From assembly GCA_027627225.1 (NCBI GenBank), contig CM051034.1, positions 15,305,480-15,369,479 on the forward strand: a stretch of DNA of 64,000 bases, read 5' to 3'. The translations under genes were made by a program, and so were the position numbers. Positions 23,345 through 36,600 of this stretch are shown one piece after another (the stretch's first letter is position 1; each line of letters begins with the position of its first letter). Source of the DNA: Congeria kusceri. Taxonomy: Eukaryota > Mollusca > Bivalvia > Myida > Dreissenidae. Below the pieces are notes generated by a model, which was not told where the DNA came from, did not search any database, and saw only the letters and a list, made by a program, of their open reading frames with translations.

Positions 23345-26208
23345 ATAAGGCATATATGATCAAAACGAAATTTTAAAAGAAACAGTGTTTTTACAAAAAT
23401 TTGTACTCTAAAGTGAACAATAACCAAAATATTGATATCCCTAACTTTTTAGAATATTCTCATATTCCAAAACTAAACAACGACCAGTCAAATTTATTAG
23501 AAGGCCTTCTCACATATCCAGAAGTTTCAAATACTCTTAAAATTATGCAAAATGATAAGAGTCCTGGGTCGGATGGCTTTACAACAAATTTCTTTAAAGT
23601 TTTTTGGAATAAAATTGGCCATTTTGTAGTTAGGTCCTTAAATTTTGCATTTACTAATGGTGAACTATCAGTGACAGAAAAACAAGGTATTATTACTTGC
23701 ATTCCAAAACAGGATAAACCAAAACAGTTTCTAAAAAACTGGCCACCTATAACTCTTTTGAATACTATATACAAATTAGCTTCAGGTTCAATTGCTCATC
23801 GTCTTAAATCGGTTTTAGATATATTAGTGAATAAAGACCAAACAGGATTTGTTAAAGGGAGGTTTATTGGTGGAAACGTATGTCTTATCTATGACATAAT
23901 GAATCATACTGAAAAATATAATATTCCGGGACTCTTAATGATGATAGATTTTGAAAAGGCCTTCGACACATTATCTTTTGATTTTATTAATAACACTTGA
24001 TTATTTTTTAACTTTGGTCCTTCATTCATGAAATGGATAAAGTTGTTTTATACTGAAATTTTAACAGCAGTTCAGCTGAATGGATTTTTAACTAATTTCT
24101 TTGAAATACAACGCGGTTGTCGTCAAGGAGACCCCATTAGCCCCTACTTATTCATTCTCTGTGCCGAAATACTAGCTTCAAAAATAAGAATCAGTAAAAA
24201 TGTAAAAGGAATTTTATTAACGGCGTTGAATATAAAATCTCTCAATTTGCTGATGACACATCTTTATTATTGGATGGAAGTGAAGCCTCTTTCAAATCTA
24301 CTTTAGATATTTTACAAGATTTTTCTTTGATTTCTGGTCTAAAGGTTAACTTTGAAAAAACACATGTTATTTGTATTGGTGCATTAAAATATAGTACACG
24401 GTCAATGAAAACAAAATGGAAGCTCAATTGGGGAAATACTTGTTTCAGATTACTTGGAATTAACTTTGATGTTGACCTAGATAAAATGATATCATTAAAT
24501 TTTGAAGACAAAATTGATACAATAAGAAATTGTATAAAGTCATGGAATAAAAGAGAACTTACACCCATAGGTAGAATAACAGTTATTAAATCATTGTTAC
24601 TGCCACATTTAACTAATTTGTTTGCTACCCTACCAAGACCAAATGTTTTTGCATAAACTAAATGGTCTTTTTTACGATTTAGTTTGGCAAGGTAAAGCAA
24701 GAATAAAAAGTAAAGTTCTAGTCAAAGATTATACTGATGGTGGATTGAAAATGCTCGATGTTGTTACATACATGAATAGCATCAAATTAACCTGGTTTAA
24801 GCGTTTATTACCAGGCGCCGATAGCAAGTGGTGTATTTTAGTTTGCAATAATATTGTAAATATTAAGCACTTATTCAATTTTGGTAAGGTCTATATTCGA
24901 AATATTCTACAACAATGTAAAAACCCATTTTGGGCAGATGTATTTCAGTCATACATGGATTTTATTGATAAATATGTTATAACTACTATAACCGATTTTT
25001 TAGGACTACCTATCTTTTATAATCACAAGTAGTTGGTTGGTAATGAACCAATTTTTGTCAAAGCTTGGTATGATCGGGGAATTCGTTATGTTAAAGATCT
25101 TATGAGAAATGATAAGTCATTTTTAGATAGATCGGAATTTAGCAAGAGAATTGGAATTTCAGTGAATTTCCTGCAATATGAAGGTATTACAAAATCTATT
25201 CAAGTCTATTTAAAATCTCTTCATACTGCCGACAACACAGAAATAATGGATACATGTTTCCCTTTAATACCAAGCTATATTAAGTCATTAATTATGTGTA
25301 CAAAAGGTAATGCTGTTATATATAAAACTTTCATCAACAATCCAGAAATTCCAACATGTCGTGAAAAGTGGAATAGTATTTTTAACATTCATGAATCCGA
25401 ATGGAAATTTCTACATAGTTGGATATTTGATGTCAACCAAGATTCTTACTTACAATGGTTCCAAATTAGGCTAACTCATAACATATTAGGTTGCAACAGC
25501 CTTCTTTCCAAAATGAAAATAGTTGAGTGTGACAAATGTACTTTTTGCAAAACTGAATCAGAAACACTTATACATCTTTTCTGGGATTGCACAATTGTTC
25601 AAGCATTTTTATCCAATATAAACAATATTGTTTATCAAACTGATGCTGAATTTTCAATGAATTCTAAATCATTCATCTTAGGCTCACCTAAAAAAGCATA
25701 TAATATATTTTGTCTAAAGATAAAGCGTTACATGTTTCTTTGTAAACGAAGAAACACCATCCCCGCATTAGAAGGTTTAAAAAGACTTCTAAACTTATCA
25801 TGCACAATTATTGAAAAAACTAACCTGTCTGAAGAAAGAAAGGGCTATATGAACATATTAAAATTATTTTGCAGCCGAAATTAAATACATTTATTAATGT
25901 TAAAATATTGAAAAATTGTTTATTTTTGTACACCCACTCCCCTCAATCAGCATTGATATATTTTGATTGATATAAATGCTGTAACATTTACCATGTTTTT
26001 TTTTCTTTTTTTCCTTTTGTTGTTCTCCTGTATTTATGTATTTATTGATTCTCTACTACATAAATTTTATACATGTCATAGCATATATTATAGTGGTTTA
26101 AACCAAGAATATGTTGCTATGTATTGCCATGTATATTGTATTCTTTGTATATATATGTGTACTTGTAAACGAATAAATAGTGAGAATCGGAAAAAAATAA
26201 AAATAAAT
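23345..26208 (+). mobile_element. 5'-truncated, decayed L1/Tx1-like non-LTR retrotransposon
   Basis: Only the ORF2 region from just upstream of the reverse transcriptase to the C-terminal zinc knuckle survives. It is followed by about 320 bases of AT-rich 3' UTR ending near an A-rich tail (AAAAAAATAAAAATAAA, about 26190-26206). The endonuclease domain and any ORF1 are missing, as expected of target-primed reverse transcription that aborted early. Similarity to the L1/Tx1 clade is judged from motif wording, not from a search. I could not identify a target-site duplication. Confidence 0.85.
23377..25884 (+). pseudogene. LINE ORF2 reverse transcriptase pseudogene
   Basis: The frame opens with FYKNLYSK and KSPGSDGF (fingers, RT motif 0-1). 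It runs through TGFVKGRFIGGN, MIDFEKAFDTL (first catalytic Asp), GCRQGDPISPYLF and FADDTSLLLDG (catalytic DD, about 24252-24257). It ends with the thumb region and a C-terminal CxxC...HLFWDC knuckle (about 25526-25590). Breaks: a frameshift near 23385, TGA at 23998-24000, a frameshift near 24215, a frameshift near 24645 and TAG at 25030-25032. With at least five lesions it cannot make an enzyme, although all catalytic aspartates remain. Confidence 0.9.
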
Positions 26209-29200
26209 TCATGACTATTGTTACTGGTCAAATTAGACATAACATATATGGAAATATTTTGTATGCATGAAATATAAACCATATGACATGCTACAAATAC
26301 TAATCACAATTGCATTTGTAAAGATTGTTCGGGCTAGCTCATCTTTAAATAGATTAAGTAAAAGGCATGATATTTTACATAAAACTGGAAAAATATTTGA
26401 AAAACATGTGGATGTTTTCTTAAATTACATGTGTTCAATTCATACAGATTATTTTATTATAATACGTAAAAACTGCTGAAAAAACCAAATGTGTTTAAGA
26501 CAAATACAGCTTAAGACGTAAACACAATAATACCTTAATATTTCAACTACTCAAACTTTCTAAAGTTAATATTACACATGGCCTCCGGATCACAGGGATT
26601 GTGCATTTCATGACCCCACCAATTTACGCAATTACGCAAATTTACCATGTGAAGCGTTCACAAAAACGACTGTCAGCTCTTGATTAAGCAGATATAATCA
26701 GATTCAAATTTTGTCGCTCTCTTTCACTTGAGACACACGATAAACCGTTTTAATATAGTCTAACGTTACAGTTGTCTGCTGTTCGGTATTTTCACTTGGT
26801 GCGTTAAACAATTTTATGACACTTTTGACATAAGAGGTAATTATGGCAGGTGCTCTATCTTTTGCTTGTCTTGTGCATAGACGCCATGAAAATGCGCTAC
26901 TTTGAGTTCATTGAACAATGCGAATTCATATCCAAATAATAACATGCTTTTAATATTTTGTGATACAAAAGCGCAACGGGGTTGCACTTAACATGTTTTG
27001 ATGCTTCATTCACTGCGTTCAGACATCACCATGATGTAGGTAGGCAAAAAGCAAATGAAGACACTTTTTCAGAGACGAATGAAAAAATCAACAATTTCGT
27101 ATACAGAAAAACATAATATATTTAGATTATGTGATTGCAATAATGTGATTTTGAAAAGTGGCGTATAACAACCTTTAGAACGACCTTGAGTGAGGTTGAG
27201 GAAGAATGTACACGGTGCTCAGTCATTGACGAAGTAAAGAAATCTGTGAGAGAAAATTGTTGTATTAAAATGTGCGATAATTCAGTCAGTTAATGAATAA
27301 AATGTATGTGCAACACGACACGTGGTATTTTATGTCCTTATGACTAAATAGAGAGGCAACAAAGTATGTATACTCTTTCTGCAATAATAGTGGGTTAAAA
27401 TCATTTCATATTAATTAATCGTGTTATTCGTTTTGACGTTTATTCTTTTAATGTAATGTGTTGCTATAGCATATAAATTTCTAGGTGTTTTGTTTGCTTA
27501 TTATTTCGTTAATAAATCCTTTGCGCACACTTTCTCTCATCCTACAGAATACGCCCTGTACGGTGACATCTCTTTCAAGATCAACAAGAATTCCAAACAT
27601 ATTGAACGCATAACAATGAAGTAAAACATACTCTTGCATGAGACAAGTACCAATTCACTTTATGGAATGCTAATTTGCTTTCTTTCAACACTACCGTTTA
27701 ATAATACTTCTAACCACTTTTGACTGTTTTGTCACTTTTCAAATAAGCAACGAATTCAATTTCCACAATACCTACACAATTGGCTTTACAAAACATTTGC
27801 GCGATGTCACACACTTGTTCCAATTGCCTCGATAACTTAATATAGTAAAGAGCACACCGTGAAATTACTATCTGCCGATGGTTATTTGCATACTTGTTTC
27901 AATGAAAAAACTCATTTTGGGCCATATTGAATAACGCATAAACGAGTGTACTCCAGTTTATTACCTTAGGCTGTTGCCATCACCTGCCGTAATAATGACG
28001 AAACGCCAGAAGTGGAAAATGAGTCGGATTTACCTTTTGCTGTAAAAATCAATTACAATTTGTATCTCCCGGCCATGAATTTATGTGTTAACAGATAGTG
28101 ATGATAATATATATTAATTGAACAGAGGTGATTTAGTTAGCACGTTGAAATATAATTTAATTGCGAATTTAAGTAATTTTGGTGTGTTATTTTCAATTAT
28201 AGTATCGTTAAAAAGTATCATGCAGACTGAACATGTTTGTTGTTTATCTCCCACTTTAATCTTGTTTATCCTTTACTAGTAGAGCGTGTAAATACTATCT
28301 GTCAGAATTGCCAGTACATAATAGACTTAATTGTACAAAATCATCTCCCGATTTTGGATTATTGTTTTCAAAATGGGATCTAACTGTTGCTTGAGGGAAT
28401 CCTGGATATATTTGCACGTTTTTTTACTTCATTGAAACACTTCGATTCATGCAATAAACAATTGTAATTTAATATCGTTTACGAACTTCTGTAAAGAGAA
28501 TCAATTCATATACTTTAAGTTTACTATTTCTAAATAATAATGAACATAATTGAATAAGAGGAAAATAACGGCACCAGCAAAGTTATTCCCCTTTGATGTA
28601 CTGCAACAATCTGAACTGCTCTGGACATAAAATGTAGCTACTAGGCATATAATAATATAACAATTTAATAATGTTTTTGATATGTATTACGTGCATAACA
28701 GATTATTCCCAGAGAACTCTTTCAAAATGATCTATTAAGATTCATTTAATGCAACAATTGTAGGCCATTTTAGACTAATATCTTTTACAGCATACAACTT
28801 ACAAAAAACGCTTTTTATGACACGTTGGTCACTTTTGACAAAATATGTGTAATATGTGAAAAGAGCTTGTAAAATTAATTTTGTGCACATACATTTTAAC
28901 TGGAGACGGCATAAAACAAAAAATATATTTTTTTTACTGTACACTTACAGTGTTCTACAAAATGCATCTGGATCCATTGTAACCATACTAGATGCTATTT
29001 AAGGAATAAAAAAACACAGAAATGTACATCATAAAGAAACCGTATCCCGTTATAGGGACGTAAAAGCATGCTTAAAGGCTGTGGATTTGTTTTCCTGATA
29101 CAAACAGTACATGCGTAAAATTCGTACAACAAGCATCATTTTGCAAACACGTTTACTGGTCAAGAGTAATACCATATCAGAGTACAATAGAAAACATCAA

Positions 29201-32200
29201 ATCAGTTTGTCGCGATACCGTAAAGCAGAAATATCTTTACAACAATGTTTTGGAAGAAACAATAGCTTTGTGGTCATTGTATTAATTTCATTACCAAGTA
29301 TGTGATGAGGCGTATGTGATACTATCTGTTTTATTTACGGGGGCTTTTGCTCATCAACCGTTAAATCTCTACGCGGCAAATTTATTTCCATTTAGGTAAT
29401 GTTTGACACCTAGAGCGGAAAATGTATTTACATTCAATTTAAGGTAGAAAGTAAATGGAATGTAAGCATGTCAAACAATAAACATGAATAAGTTTCTAAG
29501 TGTATGGAAACAACGTGCTCAGTAATTATATATATATTTTATTCGTTTACATTTGTAGCACGATGGGAAACTTGGTAACAAAATCATGGCCTGATAAAGA
29601 TGTATATTCATTTGAAGCCCTTCATGTTAGAATAAATGTGTTTAATGTTCGAAGATTTTTAATACATGTATAAATCCATCCACAAATAATATTCAGTATA
29701 TTTAAGGGAATATAATCTTTATATAAGATTTAAAATTGCTATTAGCGTACTTTTGTCCATATGTAGTGGTTACAATTATATATCGTTGTATATCGATCTG
29801 TATTATAATTCTTGTTGTATATCCACGAATCTGTCTTGTTTATATACCGAACATAAAATATGTTTTAATATCAAAACTGGTATATATATTAGAAAGACAT
29901 TTAGTCTCACAATTACTGCATAAAAAACGTATATGTTAAAAATAAGATACGCAAAATAGTCCAATACACCGACAAAATGAAATAACTAGAGCCAAATAAA
30001 GCCTTTTATCCAAAAAATACTTGCAATTCATATCATAACTGGAAATAAAAATATACACTGGTATTCTATCTAACCAGTATAATATTTTTTTGCAATTCAC
30101 CTGGTTTGATTATAGAGTTAAATATACAAGACTCTGGTATTAATTGTTAACATATTTCTACATGCACATTCCGACTGACATACATGTACACTTATGTTCA
30201 TAATTCTAGCCCAATCTTTGGATGGTGTTATGAGGTGATACAGCCGACAGATCTAGTTAAAATGTTCGTTGCAATAGCAAAGTTATTTACAATCCAATTC
30301 ACCCTTTGACCACGAGGACTTGTCATCTCGTAGGTGTACGAGACTGTTTCGCTTTCGACACCCCCTGGTCTTGATCTCTGGGTTAAAGCAACACGAAGAT
30401 CCTCGAGGTGTCAGCGCTGTCCAAACAAAATAACAATTTTTGATTAAGTTGTGTAATTTGAATTTAACAGAAACACGAGATCACATTTCATGATTTTATT
30501 AGTTTGCTGAATCAACTGTGACCTGTGTGTAATTTCCAAACTGCAATTCCGATTCATTAAAACGCTTCTGGTCTTTCGAACCGTCGCCTTTTGTAGAGTA
30601 TAAGGTAGTCGCGTAATGTGTTAGTTATTAACGGCTCCATAAAAGTTCGAATATGTGACGTGAACATAATACAGTTATTTGTATTCAAATATGTTCATAT
30701 TTGGGAAATTCCATAGATGTGGTGCAATATATTTTGCTAGTGACTACTGCTATACATATTGCTTGAAGCTCATATAGATTGCAGGCATTATGCCATGAAG
30801 CAACAAATCTTTGTAAAAACATGTGCAACCATGAGTATGGTTCATCAAGTTTGAAGAAAATATATAAGAGATGCTGTTACTTCTGTTACTTCTGATGATA
30901 TTTGCAGGTTATCTCCCTTTATTTATATATTCTCTCCTCTGTGATATTGCGAATTGAAATCGTATCGTCGAGAAACGATGAATCAATCCACGCCAAATGT
31001 GGCTTTGACCTTATGCTGAATTAAATGATGTTCGTGACAAGATAACATTAATTGATAGCAAGCAGTTCCTTGTATATTAATTTCCATTAATTAGCCCACT
31101 TAAGCGCGGTTGTAAATAACTCATCATTGACAGAACCTGCGCCAAAAAATCACTGCGCTATGTTTAATGAATAATGAACAAAGAAGATGTTAATGTGTTT
31201 GCTGCAATTTATTAGAAATTATACGACAATACATATCTTGAGTTATTTTCAATGCAATCGAAAAATCGTTCCAACCAGAAATCGGACAAAAGAGATCGCA
31301 ATTGATAGGATGCATGGTCTTCTGCGCCGAAAAATATTCGCTGCGTTTAATAAATATTAACTTATGCGATGTTAATGAGTTTGCTGCTAATTTAGTTACT
31401 TTGAATGCCGCTGAGAAATCGTTCAAACCGGAAATCGGACAAACGATTCTCAATCATCCACATTTCAAAGCAGTAGGCATTATCCATTATCATCCATTAT
31501 CCTGTACTCCAAAAGTCTTGTTTGCGGGCATGCTTAAAGAGGCGAAAGAAGAATCGTGTTATAAAAGTGTTGTAATTGAGCTATGCCTGAAAAATGCTCA
31601 ACGACTTGCAAATGTATGAAGTATTCCTAAACAAAGGAATCAATGATTATTTGGATCATGTTGGAAAATGCATAACACGTACTATATATCAAACTTGCCA
31701 ATGGTTAACTAACTAATTATCACAATACTCACCTTCGTATAGAGAAGGTGCAATTGTTTCAGTTTTGACAACTGATTGGTTGCAATCAATTGTCTAATGT
31801 TTACAAACATATTTTGAGATTACAAGAATCACTTGCATCCTTTTTCTTTGTATACACAAATGTAATATTTTGCAATACAGCAGCATGTGTATACAATGTA
31901 AAGAACTAGACCTTTGAAAGGCAGGGATCGTATAAAACCATCGTTATCAGTGGTAGCACAGGGCGCTGTTGCACTGCAGAGATAGCAGTCGAGTGCTTTC
32001 TGGGTCAAGGGTTGTTATATGGACAACATCCTAAATCTGAATATTTAATGTCAACCGTCCGTATTCAATTGGCCGAATATGTTTGGACACCTTCTAAATT
32101 TAATGTAAACCGTTGAGAAAATCGTTGTTAATTCGATAGGCTGTAGTAATTTACATAATATATATATTAGAATATGTCACTTTGCAAGCGAATGGGAGTA

Positions 32201-33526
32201 GAGCATCAGATAATATTAAATATGTGTCCTTGGTCAGTGACAGATAGAGCTATAGTTTTTTTATGTTGCACTGCAAATGAGCAATACGTAAGAAATAATA
32301 CATACACACAGCGTTCATTTGCCACGTTTATCTTTGCCGACCAACTGATAATGTGGTAGCACTCGTTTTAGGTTCACTAGAGGAAAGTAAATTTTCCCTT
32401 CGTAAAAGTTATAATGTACCTACAAAGTAGAGAGTAAATAACAAAACTGGAATACGGAGCTGCTGTGTTGCGAAGCTGAAAAAAATCACGGTTTATTATT
32501 TATTTAAATTGGCGTAGATGACACTCGTAACGCATGTACACACTTTATTTAAAGCACTGAGTTATGAAGGTATATGAATGAATATTAGAGTTGTTTAAAT
32601 CAGACGTATACAATGTATGGAGTAACGCTTTGAGTTGTGGAGTGCCTATGTGCTTATGTTTACTAAAAACTGATTTGACAAATCAGTATATCACTCTACA
32701 ATAATGATCTTAACATGATAGACGCTTATGTACGCGTACACAACCTCTGACCAATCAGTATTGAAGAAAACTTTGATATGATATGATTTAAAAAAAAATA
32801 TAGGTCTTTATTCTGTACAGCTGCTAAGCCCTGAGTAAAAATAGAAAGTTTGCGGTGAAACACACGGTACCGTGTTGTCTGAAGGATTGCATTTGGTTTG
32901 TGGACACTCAAGTGTTGATAACAACATACACCGTGGTGGGTAATATGGGACACGTGTTTATGTTAACTAAAGGTTAGGACAAGAGTTTATGTTAAACAAA
33001 ATGTAGACAGAAGACGAAGGAACAGCCTATATTGCTCAAAACGGATGCTTATTATAAACTAGTGTGTGTGCGCGCAATTTTGGGAAGCTAAGTGTACGCA
33101 TCTTGAAGTGAATTTATTGCAAAGTGTAGAGATCTCGACTAGGACTGTGTTATCTGTGAATGAGTCGATAATTTATGACAGGAATTTGGAATAATTGCGT
33201 CTCTAAGGTCCTCGAGATTCCCATAAGATTTATAGTGGGTCTAGTTGTTAGTTTATGTGTGTTTAGAGATATAAATGAATCATGAAACGTAGTCTGTTCG
33301 CATAGCGCACGTGTTTTCGTGTTCAAGTTTATGAGGATTAATACTTGCGAATGTTTGAATGTGTGCTGAAAAGTACCTTTTGTTGACAAATTGTAAAATT
33401 ATTGATTTTAAATCATTGGAACTTAATTTGAAAGCTATGTCTTAGCGACTGACATGGTGTTGGAGTTTTAACGGCGCATATAAGAAGATATTGTTCACGG
33501 TTTCTGTTGTTGAACTCGTTTCGGAA
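26209..33526. other. Long stretch without recognised genes
   Basis: AT-rich with short frames only. It holds the second copy of the diverged duplicate segment (27650-28010) and a poorly conserved ~170-base tandem pair at 31138-31460, anchored by GAAATCGGACAAA at about 31280 and 31433. Confidence 0.45.
27650..28010. repeat. Diverged duplicate segment, copy 2 (partner at 20.33-20.70 kb)
   Basis: Same order of anchors as copy 1, including GATGGTTATTTGCATA and GAATAACGCATAA, with frequent substitutions and small indels between them. Confidence 0.7.
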
Positions 33527-33637
33527 ATGGGAACTCGGACGGAAACCGATCAGTGTGCAATAAATTGTCTCAAGATAGGACTAATCACGTTGACCCGACT
33601 TGTGTTGCTATTCTCTACCAGCGTCTTTACAGAGAAG
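33527..33637 (+). CDS. Candidate first exon encoding a signal anchor/peptide
   Basis: An ATG at 33527 in good context (CGGAAATGG) opens 37 codons. The segment GLITLTRLVLLFSTSVFTEK gives a hydrophobic core with small residues after it. The exon ends at AAG|GTATGA in phase 0. The following exon may be the one at 36479, which begins in phase 0. The Tae4-like exon at 41607 is also phase-compatible. No family can be assigned from this exon alone. Confidence 0.4.
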
Positions 33638-36600
33638 GTATGATTATTAATATTACATGTATATTGTTTAATATATGTTTGCATTTAATTGGGTTTAATC
33701 TCGTTTTTTCAATACACACCTGTTAAGTTTGCTTAATGATATAAAATGTATACATAGGCACATTCATTACCGAAAAGAGCATTGGATTGTGTTTTAAAAC
33801 ACCAAACTAAATAATTACCAGTTAAACAAATTAACATCAAGTTTAAATTTTGCTTCAAACATGTCTGCCACGCGTGTATCCTATACAGTTCTACACACGA
33901 TCAATTAAGCTGCTCAAATGGTTCTCAATTTACTGATTAGTTCTTCAAATATCGAACATTTAGGTTCTGAATTGAAATATTTGATCAATGTTGAATTGGT
34001 TTTGTATGACAGCATTATTGAAACGACCACAATCCATGCATATGGTATCACCAAGGAAACTTGAGAAGCGATATTTAGTATTTTTGAATATTATGACATA
34101 ATGATACCATGTGAACACTTATGGCCCCTTCTGGCTGTCAATGGACGAATGATATCAGCCAATGGACTCCAGCTGAAAGTTGTACCATGGACTCATATAG
34201 CATTATGCTCTTCGGATCAGAAAAAAAACAACACTTATGCAACTCATTAGATTTCGTATTATCAGTCATCGTAATTATTGCTTGGACGATGTACTCGGTA
34301 AATAACCACGTCTCTTTGTTAAAATAACTGCAAGTGCACACAGTGGTTTTCATTAATCTATTCGTAAATGCTAAGACAAAAGTACGGTTTACAACCACAC
34401 GTTATCATTTACTAACTATAAACAGGTAATAACCAGTCTTTCTAATTAAAACAACTAGATATGGATGTTGCATAATCGCGCATTATGCAAATTAATCTAA
34501 TATTAAACTTAACTAGTTACATAAATTATGGAAGGCACAAATGTGTATGCAGGCTATCAATTATTAATGCATGCGAGTACACTGAAGACACTTTAAATTG
34601 ACTCGCTAAGCCATTATAAAAAATATAATTTTAGCAACATTTCCGTTTCGAGAAAAGAAATGTTTTGTTACATTTATATTGTTATGCATCAACTGCAGCA
34701 TACAACACGATGAAAACCACACTAAACCATATATTAATTGTAATAGCAATAATACGGTAACAGACATTACAAAACATAAATACTATAACATATAATTATT
34801 TATTGACTCTTTTCATTACTTGTACAGATACTATAGTCTATGAGCTATATGATGAGATTTATGATGTTACATCAATGTTAATTAGTATTAGAATTTCTTC
34901 AGAAAGTTTGTTTAACAAAACTCCTGATTGCATTGGCCTTGAATTTAACATATTTTATTTGTATATAGCTTTTTTATGATTTCTGAAACCAAACACTCTT
35001 ACAGTGTTCTTGTAATTGATACAAGAAACAATGTTAACATTTTAGTTTTTGTCGATAGACATAATTAGCAATGCCATTCAATTGTTATTAGCCATTAGCC
35101 ATTAGCCGACTTAATGATGCCATATTTCTACTGGAGGATATCGCTTTGTGAGCAAGTAGTACTTAATATATATAATCACATAACAACATGTAGTAAAATT
35201 ATAGCGCCTAAGCTAAAGAGGATATATATTAGCACGATCCGGAAGTTTATCCAACTAATTAACAATTAATTAACAATTTACTAATTAACACACTAATAAT
35301 GTATATTGAAAGGCCTCGTAAAAAGTGTCATGTAGGAAAAATACAAGACATCTGGGTATATTCACTGGAATAGTGAAATAGATAAATGTGACACGCGTGC
35401 ATTTGTATCCTGGGGACAAGCTATAAATGTAATATATTTAATCACTAAGTAAAATAAATGATGCTAAAATGAGGCTCATGACTGTAATTTACATAATATC
35501 CTGCTGGTGAATAAAACATGTTGTATTAACCGTAGCATGACATGTACTTAGACATATATTCATACGAATCGTACATATTATTTTAAATGTTTGGTTATTG
35601 AAATAACTGTTAAAATGAATAAAAATCGTGGGAAATTCTCACAGGTTGTATGAAAGTTAGTATTTTTCTTATAATGACCAGATATTGTGCGTTTTAATGG
35701 TGCGAAGGTACTGCGCCGCTCCAACGATCTGAAGATGACACGCTGAACGTAGAAGTTGTGGTCGTCTTATCTTTATATAACTTGATATAAAATGTTTGAA
35801 GAGCTATAGCTGGTAACTGTGAGTGCTGTGCATGTTTTGAGAATGAACTGATACTTATGTTGTTGTAGACCTCTATCCGTGTGTGTGTGTTCTGATGGGA
35901 CGTGCATCTGTGTGTCCCAGAAGCGAGAAAAACGACTGCTGACAACAAGAAATGACTGAATTGGCCTGAATGGTTGAACGAAAAATCACTATGTATAAGG
36001 GTATATATCTTTTAAGAGGCGCATCTATATGAATTGAATAATCATCACAGCTAAACGAGTTAAATTAATAAAACAAAAATAAAACTGTATTTAACTTTCT
36101 CTTAAGGTGAAAAAACAAACAATGCCAGATGTTTATGAGTAACTGAACCAAATGAGACCATAATAAGTATAGCCACATTTATTGACAAGCATTAAATAGT
36201 ATAAGTAGACAACGACCTTGATGGAGTTGAACCCAATGTCTGTTTGAAAGAAAATAAATTTTATGCATCGCTGCATATAATATCTGCTAAAATGTAACGT
36301 TTACAGGACCGACATAACAAGCCAGTGACATTGAAATGCACTTGCCACACCCTTACTGCATAGGTGGTGGGCTATAAAACATGATCTTCTATGAATGAAT
36401 CAAATCAGTTACTCGTATGTTCTATATTTACGTTTAAAACGGAACTCTCTTCACAAACAGATGTTTTCATTGTTGCAGCTTCAAGTTTCAATTGACACAC
36501 AATGTTCACTTTCTTGTGCATGGTATACAGTTCTTAAATATGAGTAATTAATGGTTAAGATATCATGACTTCGGTCCCGGATAGGTTATATCCGGTATCA

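Noticed and set aside
31190..31619. Frames on both strands with GLNDFS/GWNDFS similarity
   Set aside because: They arise from a diverged ~170-base tandem pair and not from a gene.
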